DNA of 64,000 nucleotides from Asparagopsis taxiformis (Eukaryota; Rhodophyta; Florideophyceae; Bonnemaisoniales; Bonnemaisoniaceae). Where the stretch lies: positions 1 to 64,000 of the forward strand of contig JALQPE010000415.1 in the NCBI GenBank assembly GCA_030407315.1, given 5' to 3'. Positions 1-12,300 of this stretch are shown here, piece after piece. Below the pieces are notes generated by a model. It ran no database searches and was not told the origin of the DNA. It saw only the letters and a list, made by a program, of their open reading frames with translations. Position numbers and translations under genes: made by a program. Within the stretch, counting starts at the first letter, position 1; each line of letters starts with the position of its first letter.

Positions 1-3000
1 AGTCGGCGATGTAATGGGCTCCAAGCACATCGCCTTCCACGGTGGCAATGATGGAAGACGATGCGCCTTGGCGGTATGTTACATCTGATGAATAGTTGAA
101 GAACCACCGTGAAACTCATAGTTGCAGACCAAGTGAGGTGTTTCGGTGCTGCTCATTGGGGTACTATCGCAGTTGAGCTGTGCTTCGTCCAGCGCTTCTC
201 CAGACTGCACATCCCAGGACATGGACTTCGTATGGACGACTGACCGATTGTCGTCAAATGGGTTCGGGTTTGCTGCTGCACAAGCTGAGATGATGCTCCC
301 ATCTGCACTGAACGACAGTGTCCCAATACCCCGTCTCAGTTCACCTTCTGTCGTACTACTCGAGTCACCGGAACTCGAAGAATTCGATGCCTCATCCTGT
401 TCAGCGGATGCAAACGATAGCGCCCATTCCTCAAGATCTGGGAGCGAATGTAAAACATTTCCATTCTGACTGTCAACGATGTAAACAACACAACTCGTCC
501 TGAGCATATGCGACGAATCGCTGGTCGTTTGACACGACGAGTGGTTCAGGCGGAAAATGCCAACCAGGAAGTGTGACACTCAAAATAACGCGATCGACGC
601 GCTCTGACACGTCACACACGTTCCGTATCGCCATCAATTTCGACTTCTCATTGACCGTCAACATTGTTGACCCATCCTCAGAAATGCCAAACCTGCACAC
701 GTCTGGAAGAAATGGAGAGACCGACTCGATGGTGTGCCGAATTGTCGCACATCCCAAACTTGCACTTCATCTCCAGCCAACACGAACAGATCCGAGCCAT
801 CTCCCAGACATAGAGATTGTACCAAATCATGCGACACATTGGGACGAGTGTCCATGAGTGACACCTCTCGACCATCGTTGTCCACCCGCCATACATTCGT
901 CTTCCCTGAATCTGCAGAAAATAACAAGCGCCCATCGCCACTGAACAGAACACATTTCACATAATCATGATGTCCGTCTGGCGATTTCCACAGCTGCTCG
1001 CCACTCTGCACGTCCCAAACCCGAACACTCCATACCCCGACCCTGACGCCAGTAGTCTCCCATCAGCGCTCAACGCCACACGGGCCACCCAGTCTGTGTG
1101 CCCCTCGAACACGGCGCCGTGTCCTCGAAACTTTCCGTATGCCATGCACGGATCGTTCCATCTCGTGATGCAGACACCATCACATGTTCGCTTCCTCCGA
1201 TGGCCAGCGAACTCACTCCATCGTCATGCGCAGCAACAGTTTCAACTACTTTCCTACTCGGTATGTCCATCACGAATAGTCGTCCTCGGGTAGTACCCAG
1301 AACAACTTTCTCCAACGATGCCAATACTTGCATGCATTCAATATATTCTAGGCCTTTTCGTTCCACTTGCATCGTTCTTCGCCATTTCTCTCCGTTCTTC
1401 CATATCGTAACTTCCCGAGAAGGTCGCACGAATACATCAACCCTGTGTTACGGTCGAAAAATACAGACAAAACAAAATGACCTGTGTGATGAACTAGAGT
1501 CTTCTTCACCGTCCCATCACCTCCATCCAACACCCATATCTCCCCTTCCTCCCTCCCACAATAACTTCTCCCCCGTACCTAGACACATGCATCTCCCTTC
1601 ATTTTCCAGCTTCAGTACTCGCCTCAACGAGCTCCTCCCACTCTCCAGCACCCCAGGCCCACAACGAGCCCAAGGACGCTCCCCATATCGCTCTATACTA
1701 TAAACTATTCGCTCAGCTACCCCGCTCTCGCTCTCTACATCTCGCAGTCGCCCAAATAGTTGATACGTACATTCATCTCGATTCTTCACACAATACGGCA
1801 TCATACACAGCTTCATGGCCCTCACGACAACAGACAAATCGCGCACTATTCTTCTCACATTCTCCGTCTTCTCTTCTTCCTCTTCTAGATACTTTCGCAA
1901 CATCTCAAGCTCGCCGATTACCTTTCGAAACGCCGGTCGCTCTTTATCCTTATTCATCTCCTCGATCCAGCGGTAATCTGTTAACAACTTTACCGCCTCA
2001 GTGATGCGCCCAGCTCCGAGTAGGTGTCGAACCACATGCTCCCTCATGTACTTCTCGCTCTCCGTCTTCTTCAGCTTCCACCATTCTTCTTCTTCGATCT
2101 CACTGTCTCTAGCCCTCCCATTCCTCGACACTTCGAATGAATCAACCACCCTCCCATGCCATTTCATCGTCCCACCTTCTCCCTCACTCATCTTCACACT
2201 TAGGTCCAACACCAAGTCGTGAACACGTACTCCCACTACCCCTTCGCTCCTCTCTCGAACTTCTGACACAAGACTGTTTCGTGATAACATCATCACTCCA
2301 GCCTCCACATCACTCACTCCCCATAATCGCTCAATCACACACACTGGCAGAATCGTCTGTTTCTCCATGATGCACAACGACCGAAACATGTCTCTCGCAC
2401 TCAGCTCATCATCTAGTTCTTCTGTCTTCTTCGTCGACTCCCACCTCTCCTCGAGAAACTGTACACTCGTCTCTAGTGCATTGGTCAGGCCTTTGTGACC
2501 ACCCCTACCTTCTGCACCAGCAACTTGTCCAGGCTTCGTTTTCAATCGCTCCCAGTACAGACCAAAAGCACTTTCGTCACACACACTCGAGCTTGGGTCC
2601 ATCTGCTGCCTCACTCCAGAGCCAGCAACACTCAATGCAAGTGGTAATCCAGCACATGTTTCGACAATGCTGTTCAGCGCGTTCTGGTTGTGAGGTGAGA
2701 GCGACGAGACATCGGAAGTTTTGATATGTGCATGGTGGTAGAATATGCGGAGAGTCTTGTCGGTGTCCAATTCTTCGGGATTGATTGATACAGTAAAGGT
2801 GCGAAGTTCATCAGCTATATCCCTGCTTCTTGTCGATGTCAGCATCTTCAACGATGAATTGTCATTGCCCTCCACTGCTTTCGACATCACACACACCAAG
2901 TTGTACACACTTGCATTGACATCCCAAACATCATCAAGTAACAACAGACATCGCGCCGAAACTAGACGGTCCATGAGCTGGCTGATCATCGAGCGGTGCG

Positions 3001-3499
3001 TATCGTCAGAAGCAGCAAGTTCTTTGAATTGTTCTACAAATTCCGGCAACGCAAATTGGACAATTTGTTGCAGTTGGCGCACAAACGATGAGAGCGTGAT
3101 GTCGTGACCCAGTTCAATGAAGTAGACAGTGTCTTGAAATTTGGCCCAAATGTCCTTGTCCCTGCCGAGAGCACACAGGACAGTACTCTTCCCTACACCG
3201 CCCATGCCAACAAGTGCGATAGTGTTTTGCGATGGGATGTCGGACAGAAGGGCGCGCTTCACAACACTCTCGGGGGTGGTGCAGGACGGTGACAGATCGA
3301 GCACGGGCCGCTGAATGGACGGGACATAGAAAGTTTTGGGTTTGGTGATACGTTTACGAAGAATGGTGCGCAGTAGTAGAACCGATGAGAGGGCCCAAAA
3401 GAAACCTGTAGAGGGAGAAGAAAGGGGGGGTGCTGAAGAGACGGACTGTGCATTGTGTGGGGTGTGTGAGGGGTCCTGACCAGAGAAGAAATTACCCAT
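1..3499 (-). pseudogene. NLR-A: decayed NB-ARC/WD40 NLR-like gene, 3' end beyond the window
   Basis: The start at 3499 sits in a good Kozak context (CGCC-ATG-GG) and gives MGNFFSGQ, an N-myristoylation-like N-terminus. The first frame (about 660 codons, to 1517) carries a P-loop GMGGVGKST, Walker B LLLLDDVW, the GLPLALS motif, an MHD-type VHDLV and the APAF1-like helical stretch (MREHVVRHLLGAGR). The WD40 part is broken into at least six frames. Switches occur near 1570, 1350-1430, 1070-1145, 957-1011, 658-757 and 473-579, with a further disruption near 79-130. Blades such as SADGRLLASGS and LSFSADGSIISA are still readable. The TIR domain would lie left of base 1. The gene is closest to the 5' part of NLR-S. 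Multiple scattered indels and substitutions make this a true pseudogene rather than one sequencing slip. Family knowledge: NB-ARC proteins are ATP-dependent immune or cell-death switches. Confidence 0.85.
1570..1574. other. Contracted C run causing a frameshift in NLR-A
   Basis: There are five C residues before GTACC. The equivalent place has six in NLR-B (11710-11715) and NLR-S, and five C plus T in NLR-D. The missing base ends the NB-ARC frame at the first WD40 blade. The same contraction occurs in NLR-EF at 56973-56977. Confidence 0.7.
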
Positions 3500-3836
3500 G
3501 GCGTTTCAAGTGTGTGGCGAGCAAGCAGAGAGATGAGGGTTAGTTGTGGAGATGAATGGAACGGACAGAGCTGGGAGAGTGGAAGCGATGAGATGGAGCG
3601 TTTTGGGGGCGGAGCAGCGGAGATTTCGGCGGTGGACGAGCGGTGCGGCGATGGCGAGACGGGAGACGCTATGGGAATTGCTTGTCGCGAAGCGGGAAGA
3701 TGTAGCAGACTGTGAAACGCGTTGTGCTGGGAGCGCGTGGGAAGGAGTTGAACTTTTGGTCAATGTGAGGGAGCAGCTGTTGATGTGTATTCGAAAATAC
3801 TGCAGTACGCATCGCAGCCACATCGGCTGTGTGGTG

Positions 3837-3987
3837 TGTGAAGACAAATCTCGTCTCCTCACCGCAATGCACCCATTAACAATTAACACATAGAAATCTC
3901 AATTACAAATTAACTAATCCATCGATACTTATAGCTCCGACGCCGGATCAATAAACAGAGAGGGCATCGGACTCTCAAGACTTCACA
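3837..3987. mobile_element. 151-bp solo LTR or MITE-like insertion with 5-bp target duplication
   Basis: The element begins TGTGAAGAC and ends GACTTCACA, so its ends are 9-bp inverted repeats with one mismatch and also start TG and end CA. It is flanked by TGGTG at 3832-3836 and 3988-3992. The duplicated block at about 35935-35945 holds the empty site with a single TGGTG, which confirms an insertion. It contains CAATAAAC near 3949. It is A/T-rich and has no coding capacity. A solo LTR of a small copia-type element fits best; a MITE is the alternative. Confidence 0.75.
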
Positions 3988-4509
3988 TGGTGTAAGGCCT
4001 TTTCTGCTGCGACTTGGGAGCGGCATTGTTGCGCTTTTCCAACAATCAATGAGATCCGAGAAAAGCGTTCTCCAATGAATTGCGGCCAACTGTCTCACTA
4101 TCTGACTGCATCACATGCGACGTGATCTGAACAGGTGCCATCGTTTGATGGGCATGACGGACGAGGGGCTTGCGAAGCTGTGTGTGTGGGCGCGGCTTTG
4201 CGTGGGAACGAGGACGACGGCTATGGGAAGATGGAGGAAGAGAATCGGAGTGATATGGGATGTATTGAAATTCGTCTATGTTTGCAGCTTGCGTGATTAG
4301 GTGGGGTGCGTGGATTGAACGGAATCGCGGTAGACAAGGTGGAGGGGCAGAGTGCAGACGCGGGAATGGTACCTGGATGAGGGAAGTGGTGCTGCATGTA
4401 TTGGTGGGTGGTGGATCAGCGAGCTGGAAGAAGATGAAAGGATGAGTGGGCCCTGTAGTGATGGAAGAGATATACAGTAGTGGGATAGAGAGATCGGGGC
4501 GGATGTAGA

Positions 4510-4690
4510 AATCGTTTAGGAGTGGACGTGTGTACAGCCGAGTTGACGGAATGGACGGCGCAGCGTGGAATAGATGGTGTATTTGCAACAGTGTCGGTAC
4601 CGATAGTGACAAGCGCAAGTATCGGCGCAATGACATCAACGCTCAGCTGCCAGAACAGATAGATTGGTCATATGACGCAATGAACGTAAA
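4510..4690. repeat. Dispersed intergenic element with TCATATGACGCA, copy 1
   Basis: A degenerate element of about 180 bp with a GGAATGGA...GCAGCGTGGAATAG part, then CAATGACATCAAC and the core TCATATGACGCA at 4668-4679. Seven copies of the core TCATRTGACGCA occur, all between NLR genes. This one lies about 1.2 kb upstream of the NLR-A start. The core combines an E-box-like CATATG with a CRE/ATF-like TGACGCA. A regulatory role is inference. Confidence 0.5.
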
Positions 4691-6694
4691 CGCTCAAACT
4701 TGGTGCGGTTGCGACAAGTACACCACTTATGGGTAGCATTGACACATACCAAGGACGGTATGGTTAACAGTCTGCGCAGCGCGACGCACGACGAACACAA
4801 TGAATAGGTAGATGCGCACTCTTTCTGCGTGCATACAGACATCAAACATCCGCAATCATGGTGCTCAATGACCGCGCGTGACATGATCTACACGAGCGAA
4901 ATGTGGTGGGATTATTAGGTGGAAGGGGGAAAGAGGGGATGAAGAATGGCGGGTGCAGAATATCGTCGATGGAAATGGAACAGCAAAGTTGGAAGAGAGA
5001 GAGAGACACGCTTCCGGACGAGTGTAGATGGAGCGTATTTCGGACTGCTGGCGAGTTTTCGTAGAAGAGGCGAAGATATGTGTACAGTGTGCTGCGAAGA
5101 ATCAATGTGATAAATAGTATCGTTTCGTAGCATAATAGTACCATTAACTTTGTCGACACAATACAGAAACCGATGCAGACGTCATTTGGCATGTACTTCT
5201 TCCAGACGCAGCACATTCGCATTGGATGCAAACTATTTGCCACCCAGCCTACCAAACCGTCGCGACTTCACCCACACATACATTCGATGACATACTTCGG
5301 CGTCTCTGGCACGGTAGAGAAGTGAAGATGGGCGTAATTGTTGATGATGAAACGCATCAGATCAATAGCACAACGCATCACTTCACTTCACATCGCATTG
5401 CATCGCACTCGGAATGATTTGGTCGATGACTGCACCCCATATCTGTCAATACAACTACTGCGAAAGACGGAGCTCCGCGACATCTGCGGTGACTGGCGGC
5501 ATACTTCCCGAGCGTCCGGCGGCATCGTTGCCAAACGATTCCGGCAGAAATTGTAAAAATTACAAATTGCCATCCACATTTCAATCCAAACCAGCGATAC
5601 TGTACTCGACTCGACTGTGTCCACACGTGGCATTTCCCATCGCTGAGAGCATCGCGCTCAATCGCAATCAAGTCGCAACCGATCCGTCTCAACTCGTCGC
5701 GCGCGATATCTGCATTCGCATTGCACGGTCTAGAGTCAGTCGCGATGCAGCCAGCCACTTGATGTGCTGTGCAAAGCGGTTCACTGCTACGCATCGCATA
5801 CATCCCGCATTGCACCGTACGCGACAGCTTGCATCGTTGGATGTTTTGAGCGGATGCTTCAACTGGTGGTAATGTAAGCGCGAACAGAGTGATTCTATTC
5901 GATTATGGCACACTTGTTGAAACAGTTGGGTAGTAGAAGCGGCGTTTGTTTGTATAGTCTGGATCTCATCGGTAGGTGCGTGTTGTACGTGCGTTTTCGC
6001 AATCAGGGTTGCTATTGTTCTGTTGGACACTCAAGTGGTCGGATCAGGCACCCCATGAGCTTGTGTTCAGGTATCGTAGCGTGGAAATTAACTGCACGTG
6101 CAATTTGGCAATCATCCCTCGTGTACTAATGACACGTACGGGCGTACTGGGCAACGGAGCTAGTCATATCCCATCCTAGAAACAATGTCTGCGATAACTG
6201 GGATTGGATTCGGTGCGTCCATCGTTGGAGGACGGGTTGTCACCAGTTGGCACTACAGTCGTGCGATGATTGAGACGGTCGATGTGTCTGGTCGGTAGCA
6301 CACGCTTTTGTTCTACGGCAACGGACAAGCATGATCAATGGATATGAGTGGATCGGGTGGGGGAGAATGGAAGACGAGCGGGTAGTATGGCATGGACGAA
6401 CGGCTGGTGGTGTTTTGAATATGGAATTAGAGCGTTGCGGATGTTGGGGACGGGTGGAAAGTCGTCGGCATCTGCCGAGCGGGGACTACTGAAGCTTGTA
6501 TGGATCAGACGCCATCAATGTTTGCAGTATGGTACCATGGTTTTATAACTTTCGCGCTGTCCTAGTAGTCGGAAGAACGTTGTTGGTAACGCAGTGTGGA
6601 TAGTCGATTCAGTCTCGAGCAACAATAACGGGATATGTTAGGCGTAGCGAGTGAGGAACTAAATTAAATTCGACTAAGAGCGAACGTGTCTAAC

Positions 6695-6850
6695 AGTGAG
6701 TTGATGGAATAGAGAGTACAGCGTGGAATGCATCGCGTAATCGCACATGTCGCATTGCAGCCGCACAATGACATCAACACTCAGCGGCCACAACCGGCGC
6801 ATTCGGTCATGTGACGCAACCGGTGCGCGCGCTCAGATGCACTCCTTGGT
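6695..6850. repeat. Dispersed intergenic element with TCATGTGACGCA, copy 2
   Basis: The core lies at 6807-6818 and is preceded by GATGGAATAGAGAGTACAGC and CAATGACATCAACACTCAGC. It is very similar to the copies at 24637, 38732 and 53573. Confidence 0.5.
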
Positions 6851-9355
6851 GGAACAAATGGTCCAAGCAGTTCGCCTCGGTGCTGTTATGGCGTACCACA
6901 AGTTGGTATGGACTCTACGCGGCGGCTCGGATAACTAGTCCAATGTACACACGCGCACGCTCTCTTGCTGCACACATGCAGGAAATGGAGACCCACTATC
7001 ACGAGCATCCACAACAATATTGCAGATGAGCACTAGCGCAGTGTCGTCCATCGCCACAACGCCGCGGCTCACATATCGGCAACCGCATCGATCGTCCGCG
7101 AGTCTCGTCGCAGCCAGCAGCGGTGTGCACGCCACAATGAATCGGCGTGCGATGCGGACGACTCAAAACTGCGGCTGCACTCGACAGGCAGTGCTTCCGA
7201 AGATCTCAGTGGCTCAATTGAAGGCTCTAAATACCCGAAAACACTCAGATTTTATATTTTCCCATCCGCTTCGACTGGCAATCGATCGCACTGCACTGCA
7301 GTACACGCCCACGTAAACGACTCGCGCCACCGCAACCACAGCACGCTACTCGATCGGTTTTACTTCGCGTCCACCTCTGCGCACCCGTCATGTTCCGACA
7401 AACTGCATGCCACTTTCCATCCGTGCGCCATCCCAACTGAACGAATATCCATCCTCAGACATTTCGCTGATGATTGCACGATTGTCAACTGGTACTTGCA
7501 AGCAGCGCATACGTCTCGTGTAGCAGTCTCAACCTCACAAGTACGTCCTCATTTCTAACGATTGATTTTTCCACATGCTGAACATATAATTGCGTCCAGC
7601 GTGGGACAGGTACCACGTCGAGGCACATGCGAATGTTACCGAGCTTGCTCGATAAATGCACCAGCCTGTGCCGAAACCGCATGTTGTATCCTGTCCAGAC
7701 ATGGTGCATTCGGAATGCGAACGAGTGCGTGCCAATTCTGAAACCATTCGAGACGCATTGTATGTATGTCGACTGGATGTATGTTCCCAGCCTGCATACG
7801 GAATCATCGAGTGCACGTATCGGCCTCCTCTGGTCTGCAACAAAAGTCTTGGCAGCACTGCCACAAGTTGAAACTCACATCTAATGTTACCCCGATCTCA
7901 ATGCATTCCAAACCGTAATGTCTGTATCACGCACCGCCATTATCGCAGTTCGTCCGTTTCAAACATAGCCCAATAATCTCCAGCACTACTACTACTCTGA
8001 CCTACATCCTCGATCACACAGTTCATTTCCAAAAACCCTTTATCATCATCCTACCTACCTTCTAAACCTACGTCCAGCAGCCAACCTGCATTCATTCCAG
8101 CTTCGCCCACTCTGGCCGAACCAATCGAGCCACACCATACCCGCACTGTGCCTTCTTCCTGCCCAATACATAACGTATTATCGGTCCGTAATTTTGCGCC
8201 GTGAATTCCACCCGAGATGTGCAGACGGTTTGAGTATTGCGTCGTTGTCGTATACTGTGTGTTGCACCTCGTCGCATTTGACTGCCTCCATGTCAGGCAC
8301 ACTCTTGGACGAAACAAGTCAGGCAGTCGGCGTGTGGCGAATTAGCGCTCAGAATTTCATATCCAATGCATTCACCCTCAATCCATCTTCCATCTATACA
8401 TGATCAATGATTTCACTGTGGGTCACGATCAGCAACAGTGCCCGTGACATAGTGGAGATCGAGCTGGTCTGGAGCACAGCTTCAACATTCGCCATGTAGA
8501 CAATGGATGGCATGGCCATCCTGCGGACATGTCCAGTCGCCTTGAATTCACGTTGTCTCGTGTGTTTTCAAAGGACGACTACTCCGCACATACCTGCCAG
8601 GCAACGAGCGCCCAAGGTGGGAAGATCTGCTCTTCAATGTCGAGCGGTGCGTTGGCCGCATCTTCCGGAGCGTGTCATCGGAGTCGGAGATCGTGGCGGT
8701 GGTGATTGGCTGTTTCTCTGAAAATAACTCGAAATTGAAAAAATCAAGCGGTCACGTGTGATGGACGCGACTTGTTTCACACGAGACGTATTCAAGAATG
8801 AGTTGCACTCGCGTTGCAACACACAACTCGTGAGACATGAGAGTGGCAAAGGTGCGACTCGTTTGCGTCCTTCCCGACGGGAATCATGCACCATTTGTTA
8901 TGCGATAACGTGGTTGTGTCCCAGGCCATATGCAGCGAGGAATAACATGTGAGAGATATCAATCGACGCTGTGGTTTGTACTGCAGGTGGTGGTACCAAT
9001 GCTGCGGTAGTTTAGCCCTGACAGCATGCGCTACCCGTGATTTGTTCCAAAAGACGCACCTCACGCCCATGCATGATGTTTCACTTCTGCCCAGTCGGAC
9101 TACCATCCAGTGTTTTTCACAGCAGGCATTTCAACACACCGTTTTCACATTCAACTCTTCTCCATCATCGCATCAAATTTTGGTACACTTACATTGGCGA
9201 AGCGCCACGTCTAGAACGAGCAGCCCACCATGCAGCTATGCCCCAGTAATAAAGGAAACTGAGATCGATTAAACGCGGTCATGTTCGTTCTTGGCCATGT
9301 GATACTCAAATCGTCAGCACTGCTTTACCTCCTATACTGTCTCCTACCCATTATC

Positions 9356-12300
9356 TTACACCTCCGCACCGCTAGGCCCAGCTCCTCCCCCGCTGTCTAC
9401 CCGCTTCTTCGCCTCTACAATCGCTTCTACTATCTCCTCGACAAATCTCCTCTGCCCTGCCTTTTCTCCCTCGCTCGCCCCATTCGTCACCCCATTCTTG
9501 TTCTCGATTCCAGTGATACTCCTCAGCGACTGTAGAGCTTTCAGCACATCCCCAATCCCGTATCCCTTCTCTCTCGCCATCCGCTGTAGAAATCCCTCCT
9601 TCACAAACACATTTTCGTTCTCCTCGTCAACCAAAGAAAACAGCGTCCTCTCATTTCTGCAGTCATTCAGCGTCAGCCGGTAGAACACAGGAATGATCAC
9701 TACCTCACGCTCACCACCCTTCTCATACCGCTCGAGGAAGCACATCAGCTCTTTGAGCGTCCACTTCCGAGCAGCAAACTCTGGTGACAGTATTACAACT
9801 GCAATCTTCGCAGTTTGCATAGCCCGATTCATCTTCTCTGCAGCATTCTGTCCGGGCCTTAGTTCTGCCTGGTCCAGGAACACGTTGAAACCCAGTGCTA
9901 CCAATATTTCATATAGTATTTGAGCGATGGTAGATTTGTCGGGGCCGGCGTGGCTGATGAAGACGTCGTAGACTTCATCTGCTTCAGTGTCTGTGCTTCC
10001 GTTTGGTTGTGGGGGTGGGAGGGGTAGGGGAAGGGAAGGTATAGGAGGAGGTTCATTGCGCGGTGGGAGCTGGGTGTTGTCAGTTATGAGATCGATGTAG
10101 AACACACCTCTTCCCCGTAATAGCAGGTGTAATCGGGATGAGTCGGCGATGTAATGGGCTCCCCACACAGCGCCCTCCACGGTGGCAATAATGGAAGATG
10201 ATGCGCCTCGGCGGTATGTTACATTCCGTGAATATACGAGGGTCTGTCCGTCAAACTCCTTGTTGCATACCAAGTGAGGAGTTTCGACGCTGCTCATTGC
10301 GGTACTATCGCAGTTGAGCTGTGCTTCGTCCAGCGCTTCTCCAGACTGCACATTCCAGGACATGGACTTTGTGTGGGCGACTGGCCGATTGTTGTCAAAT
10401 GGATTCGTTATTGCAATTGAAGAAGCTGAAACAATATTTCCATCTGCACTGAACGACAGTGTCCCAATACCCCGTCTCAGACTACGTCGTGTCGTCCGCC
10501 TCAGGGCACCGGAACTAGGAGAATCCGATGCCTCATCCTGTTCAGCGGATGGAAACGATAGCGCCCATTCCTCAAGATCTCGAAGCAGATGCAGAACATC
10601 TCCATTCTGGCTGTCAACGATGCAAACAACATAACTGTTGTAATGAGAATATGCGATGAATCGCTGGTCATTTGACACAGCGAGTGATTCACGCCAATGG
10701 AAATCGGAAATTGTGACACTCGAAATAACGCGATCGATGCGCTCTGACACGTCACACACGTTCCGTATCTCCATCAATTTCGACTTGTTGATGAACGTCG
10801 ACATTGTTGACCCATCCTCAGAAATGCCAAAGCTGTTCACTTGTGGAAGAAATGGAGAGACCGACTCGATGGTGTTGCCGAATTGTCGTACATCCCAAAC
10901 AAACACTTCATCTTCAGTCAACATGAACAGATCCGAGCCATCTCCCAGACATACAGATTGTACATCACGAAGCGCCATATAGGGACGGGGTCCACGAGTG
11001 ACACATGTCGACCATCGATGCTCAGCCGCCATACACTCGTCTTCTCATAATCTGCACAAAATAAGAAGCGCCCATCGCCACTGAACAGAACACATTTCAC
11101 CCAATCACAATGTCCGCCTGGCGATTCCCACAGTTGCTCGCCACTCTGCACATCCCAAACCCGAACACTTCGATCTTGCGACGTTGACGCCAGTAGTCTG
11201 CCATCAGCGCTCAACGCCACACTGTACACCGATTTTGTGTGCCCCTCGAACACGGCGCCGTTGTCCTCGAAACTTTCCGTATGCCATACACGGATCGTTC
11301 GGTCCCGTGATGCAGACACCATCACATATTCGCTTCCACCGATGGCCAGCGAACTCACTAGATCGTCATGCGCAGCAACAGTTCCAACTACACTCCCACT
11401 CTGTATATCCATCACGAATAGTCGTCCTCGGTAGTACCCAGAACAACTTTCTTCAACGATGCCAATACTTGCATGCAGTTAATCCGTTCTTCTTCGTCTT
11501 CTAGTTCCACTTGCATCGTTCGCCATTTCTCTTCGTTCTTCCATATCGTAACTTGCCCGGTACGATCGCACGAATACATCAACCTTGAAATGCGGTCGAA
11601 AAATACAGACACAACACGGTAATCTGCGCGATGAACTAGAGTCTTCACCGTCCCATCACCTCCATCCAACACCCATATCTTCCCTTCCCCCCCTCCCACT
11701 ATAACTTCTCCCCCCGTACCTACACACATGCATTCTCCTCTACTTTCCAGCTCCAGTACACCTTTCAACCAGCTACTCCCACTCTCCAACCCCCAGGCCC
11801 ACAACGAGCCCATGGCCGCTCCCCATATCGCTCTATACTACAAACTATTCGCTCCACTACTCCACTCTCGCTCACTACATCTCGTAGTCGCCCAAATAGT
11901 TGATACGTACATTCTTCTCGATTCTTCATACAGTGTGGTATCAAGCACAGTTCCATTGCTCTCACGACAACAGACAAATCGCGCACTATTCTTCTCACAT
12001 TCTCCGTCTTCTCGTTTTGCTCTTCTTCCAAATACTTTCGCAACATCTCGACCTCGCCGATTACCTTGCGAAACGCCGGTCGCTCTTCATCCTTGTTCAT
12101 CTCTTCGATCCAGCGATAATCCGTCAATAGCTTTACCACCGCATTGACGCGACCAGCTCCGAGCAGGTGTCGAACCACATGCTCCCTCATATACTTCTCG
12201 CTCTCCATCTTCTTCAGCTTCCACCATTCTTCTTCTTCGATCTCACTCTCTCCCGTCCTCCCATTCCCTGACATTTTAAATGAACCAACCAGCCTCCCAT

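Larger units (their letters stand above)
3500..9355. repeat. Intergenic block I, copy 1 (segmental duplication)
   Basis: This 5.9 kb block is homologous along its length to 35605-42125. For example, the stretches near 4640-4900, 5200-5560, 7560-7870 and 9060-9350 recur near 36610-36880, 37190-37560, 39490-39785 and 41820-42120. I see no convincing gene. Short open frames in copy 1 are shifted or interrupted in copy 2, as expected for noncoding DNA. Its right end, next to NLR-B, is the 3' flank shared with NLR-D. The stretch 7970-8060 resembles the 3' flank of NLR-S and EF, so it is probably the 3' end of a lost NLR. About 855 bp present in copy 2 (roughly 39982-40838) are missing here at about 8062. 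Confidence 0.75.

Noticed and set aside
4046..4639. 197-codon minus frame upstream of NLR-A
   Set aside because: The homologous region 36281-36622 in the second block I has a different frame after small indels, so the frame is not under coding constraint.
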